Source: Pandoraea terrae (GTDB lineage Bacteria; Pseudomonadota; Gammaproteobacteria; Burkholderiales; Burkholderiaceae). From it: a DNA stretch of 64,000 nt. How positions within the stretch are numbered: the first letter of the stretch is position 1; each line of letters starts with the position of its first letter. The notes below the pieces were generated by a model. The model ran no database searches. It had not been told where the DNA came from and saw only the letters and a list, made by a program, of their open reading frames with translations. Location: positions 1 to 64,000 of the forward strand of contig NZ_CABPRZ010000009.1 of NCBI RefSeq assembly GCF_902459695.1, given 5' to 3'. A program made the position numbers and the translations under genes. Of this stretch, positions 63,384 to 64,000 are shown in pieces.

Positions 63384-64000
63384 ATGGATACCGTACACAT
63401 TGCAATCATTGGCGGCGGCCTCAGCGGTCTGTTCGCCGCGTATCAGTTGACCCAGCAAGGTATTCACGACTATGTCGTGATCGAGGCGAAGGAGGCCATT
63501 GGCGGCCGCATCCTGTCGCTGAACATCGATGACGAGACCAAGGCGGGGACTCACACGTTCGATCTGGGCCCGACCTGGTACTGGCCGGATTACCAACCGC
63601 AGCTCCGGCAAGTGATCGACACCCTGGATCTCCCGACGTTCGAGCAGCACGAGACGGGGGATATGCTGATCGAGCAAGCCAGCGGCCAACCCAATCGGAT
63701 GCGAGGCTATCCGAACGTACCCGCCTCAGTTCGCCTGTACGGTGGCATGGGCGCGTTGATCGATGCCCTCGCTGACAGATTGCCCCCGGCCAACATTCGT
63801 ACCGGCCTGACGGTCAAGCGGTTGAATTCGGGTGAGGACCGCGTCGAGATCAACGTTGCAGATACCTCGGGTGCCAGCACAACCCTCCGCGCAGAGCGCG
63901 TCCTGCTGGCGATTCCGCCGCGCATCGCCGTGTCGCGGATCGTATTCGATCCGCCGCTGCCCGAATCGCTCGTGACGGCATGGCGCCACACGAATACTTG
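63384..64000 (+). CDS. FAD-dependent amine oxidase-like protein (5' part)
   Basis: First 205 residues of a flavoprotein; the window ends inside the gene. The FAD-binding motif GGGLSGLFAAYQL follows the first strand, E lies at its end (VIEAKEAIGGRI), and FDLGPTWYWPDYQP and YGGMGALIDALADRLP match the flavin monoamine oxidase family. Such enzymes release hydrogen peroxide. It starts at ATG 63384, directly after the cupin, and is probably co-transcribed with the MFS, AhpD-like and cupin genes. Confidence 0.88.
   Translation, partial: MDTVHIAIIGGGLSGLFAAYQLTQQGIHDYVVIEAKEAIGGRILSLNIDDETKAGTHTFDLGPTWYWPDYQPQLRQVIDTLDLPTFEQHETGDMLIEQASGQPNRMRGYPNVPASVRLYGGMGALIDALADRLPPANIRTGLTVKRLNSGEDRVEINVADTSGASTTLRAERVLLAIPPRIAVSRIVFDPPLPESLVTAWRHTNT

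Noticed and set aside
1-64000. CRISPR arrays, tRNA or rRNA genes, prophage
   Set aside because: No regularly spaced repeats, no cloverleaf or rRNA-like segments and no phage structural genes were seen on either strand.

Overview
The window is a bacterial chromosome segment from a betaproteobacterium of the order Burkholderiales. The gene set (a ctaD-ctaG-ctaE oxidase operon, ResB/CcsA cytochrome c maturation, an Aap-type amino acid transporter, many LysR regulators, a cbb3-like oxidase, sox/tsd-like sulfur genes) and the high GC content fit a Pandoraea- or Cupriavidus-like member of the Burkholderiaceae. The genus is my inference and was not tested. No rRNA, tRNA, CRISPR array, phage or intact insertion sequence is visible.

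Layout. 1-4838: 3' part of an aa3 oxidase operon (ctaD end, small assembly protein, ctaG, ctaE), continuing without a clear break into two small c-type cytochromes, a Tat-exported DsrE-like protein and an orphan binding protein. 5076-7017: an SDR oxidoreductase and a truncated molybdopterin oxidoreductase relic. 7077-11185: aapJQMP amino acid ABC transporter. 11509-22508: a sulfur/cytochrome region in decay. SoxC, its small cytochrome partner and the ResB/CcsA maturation pair are intact, but a LysR gene, an enolase-superfamily dehydratase, a TlpA-like thioredoxin, a binding protein, a diheme cytochrome and a TsdA-like gene are broken. 22537-24823: cystine-type ABC transporter. 25110-29732: MocR-type regulator divergent from a CitE-GST-MFS operon. 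29814-34650: MetR-like regulator, PatB/MalY beta-lyase, amino acid permease, RidA. 34738-37665: ppc. 38265-39044: orphan binding protein. 39132-47538: a tight seven-gene operon ccoN-ccoO-cytochrome c4-TsdA-like cytochrome-copper P-type ATPase-response regulator-histidine kinase. 48051-52028: dsbG, a deleted dsbD and a chemoreceptor. 52298-56347: LysR regulator divergent from a thiol dioxygenase-like cupin, a UroD-family protein and an MHS transporter. 56450-64000: a broken LysR gene, an HAAAP amino acid transporter, an ABM protein, a GcvA-like regulator, and an MFS-AhpD-like-cupin-flavin oxidase run cut by the window end.

Two regulatory patterns stand out. First, three promoters (ccoN operon, dsbD-dsbG, chemoreceptor) each carry two TTAA half-sites exactly 11 bp apart, the layout of a PmrA/QseB-class response-regulator box, and the ccoN operon ends with a response regulator of that class. 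These are the only such tandem sites I found in the window. Second, a 25-bp sequence (21/25 identical in opposite orientation) lies upstream of the cystine transporter and between the MetR-like regulator and PatB. This predicts a regulon for cystine uptake, beta-elimination and, by location only, RidA clean-up of the reactive enamine product.
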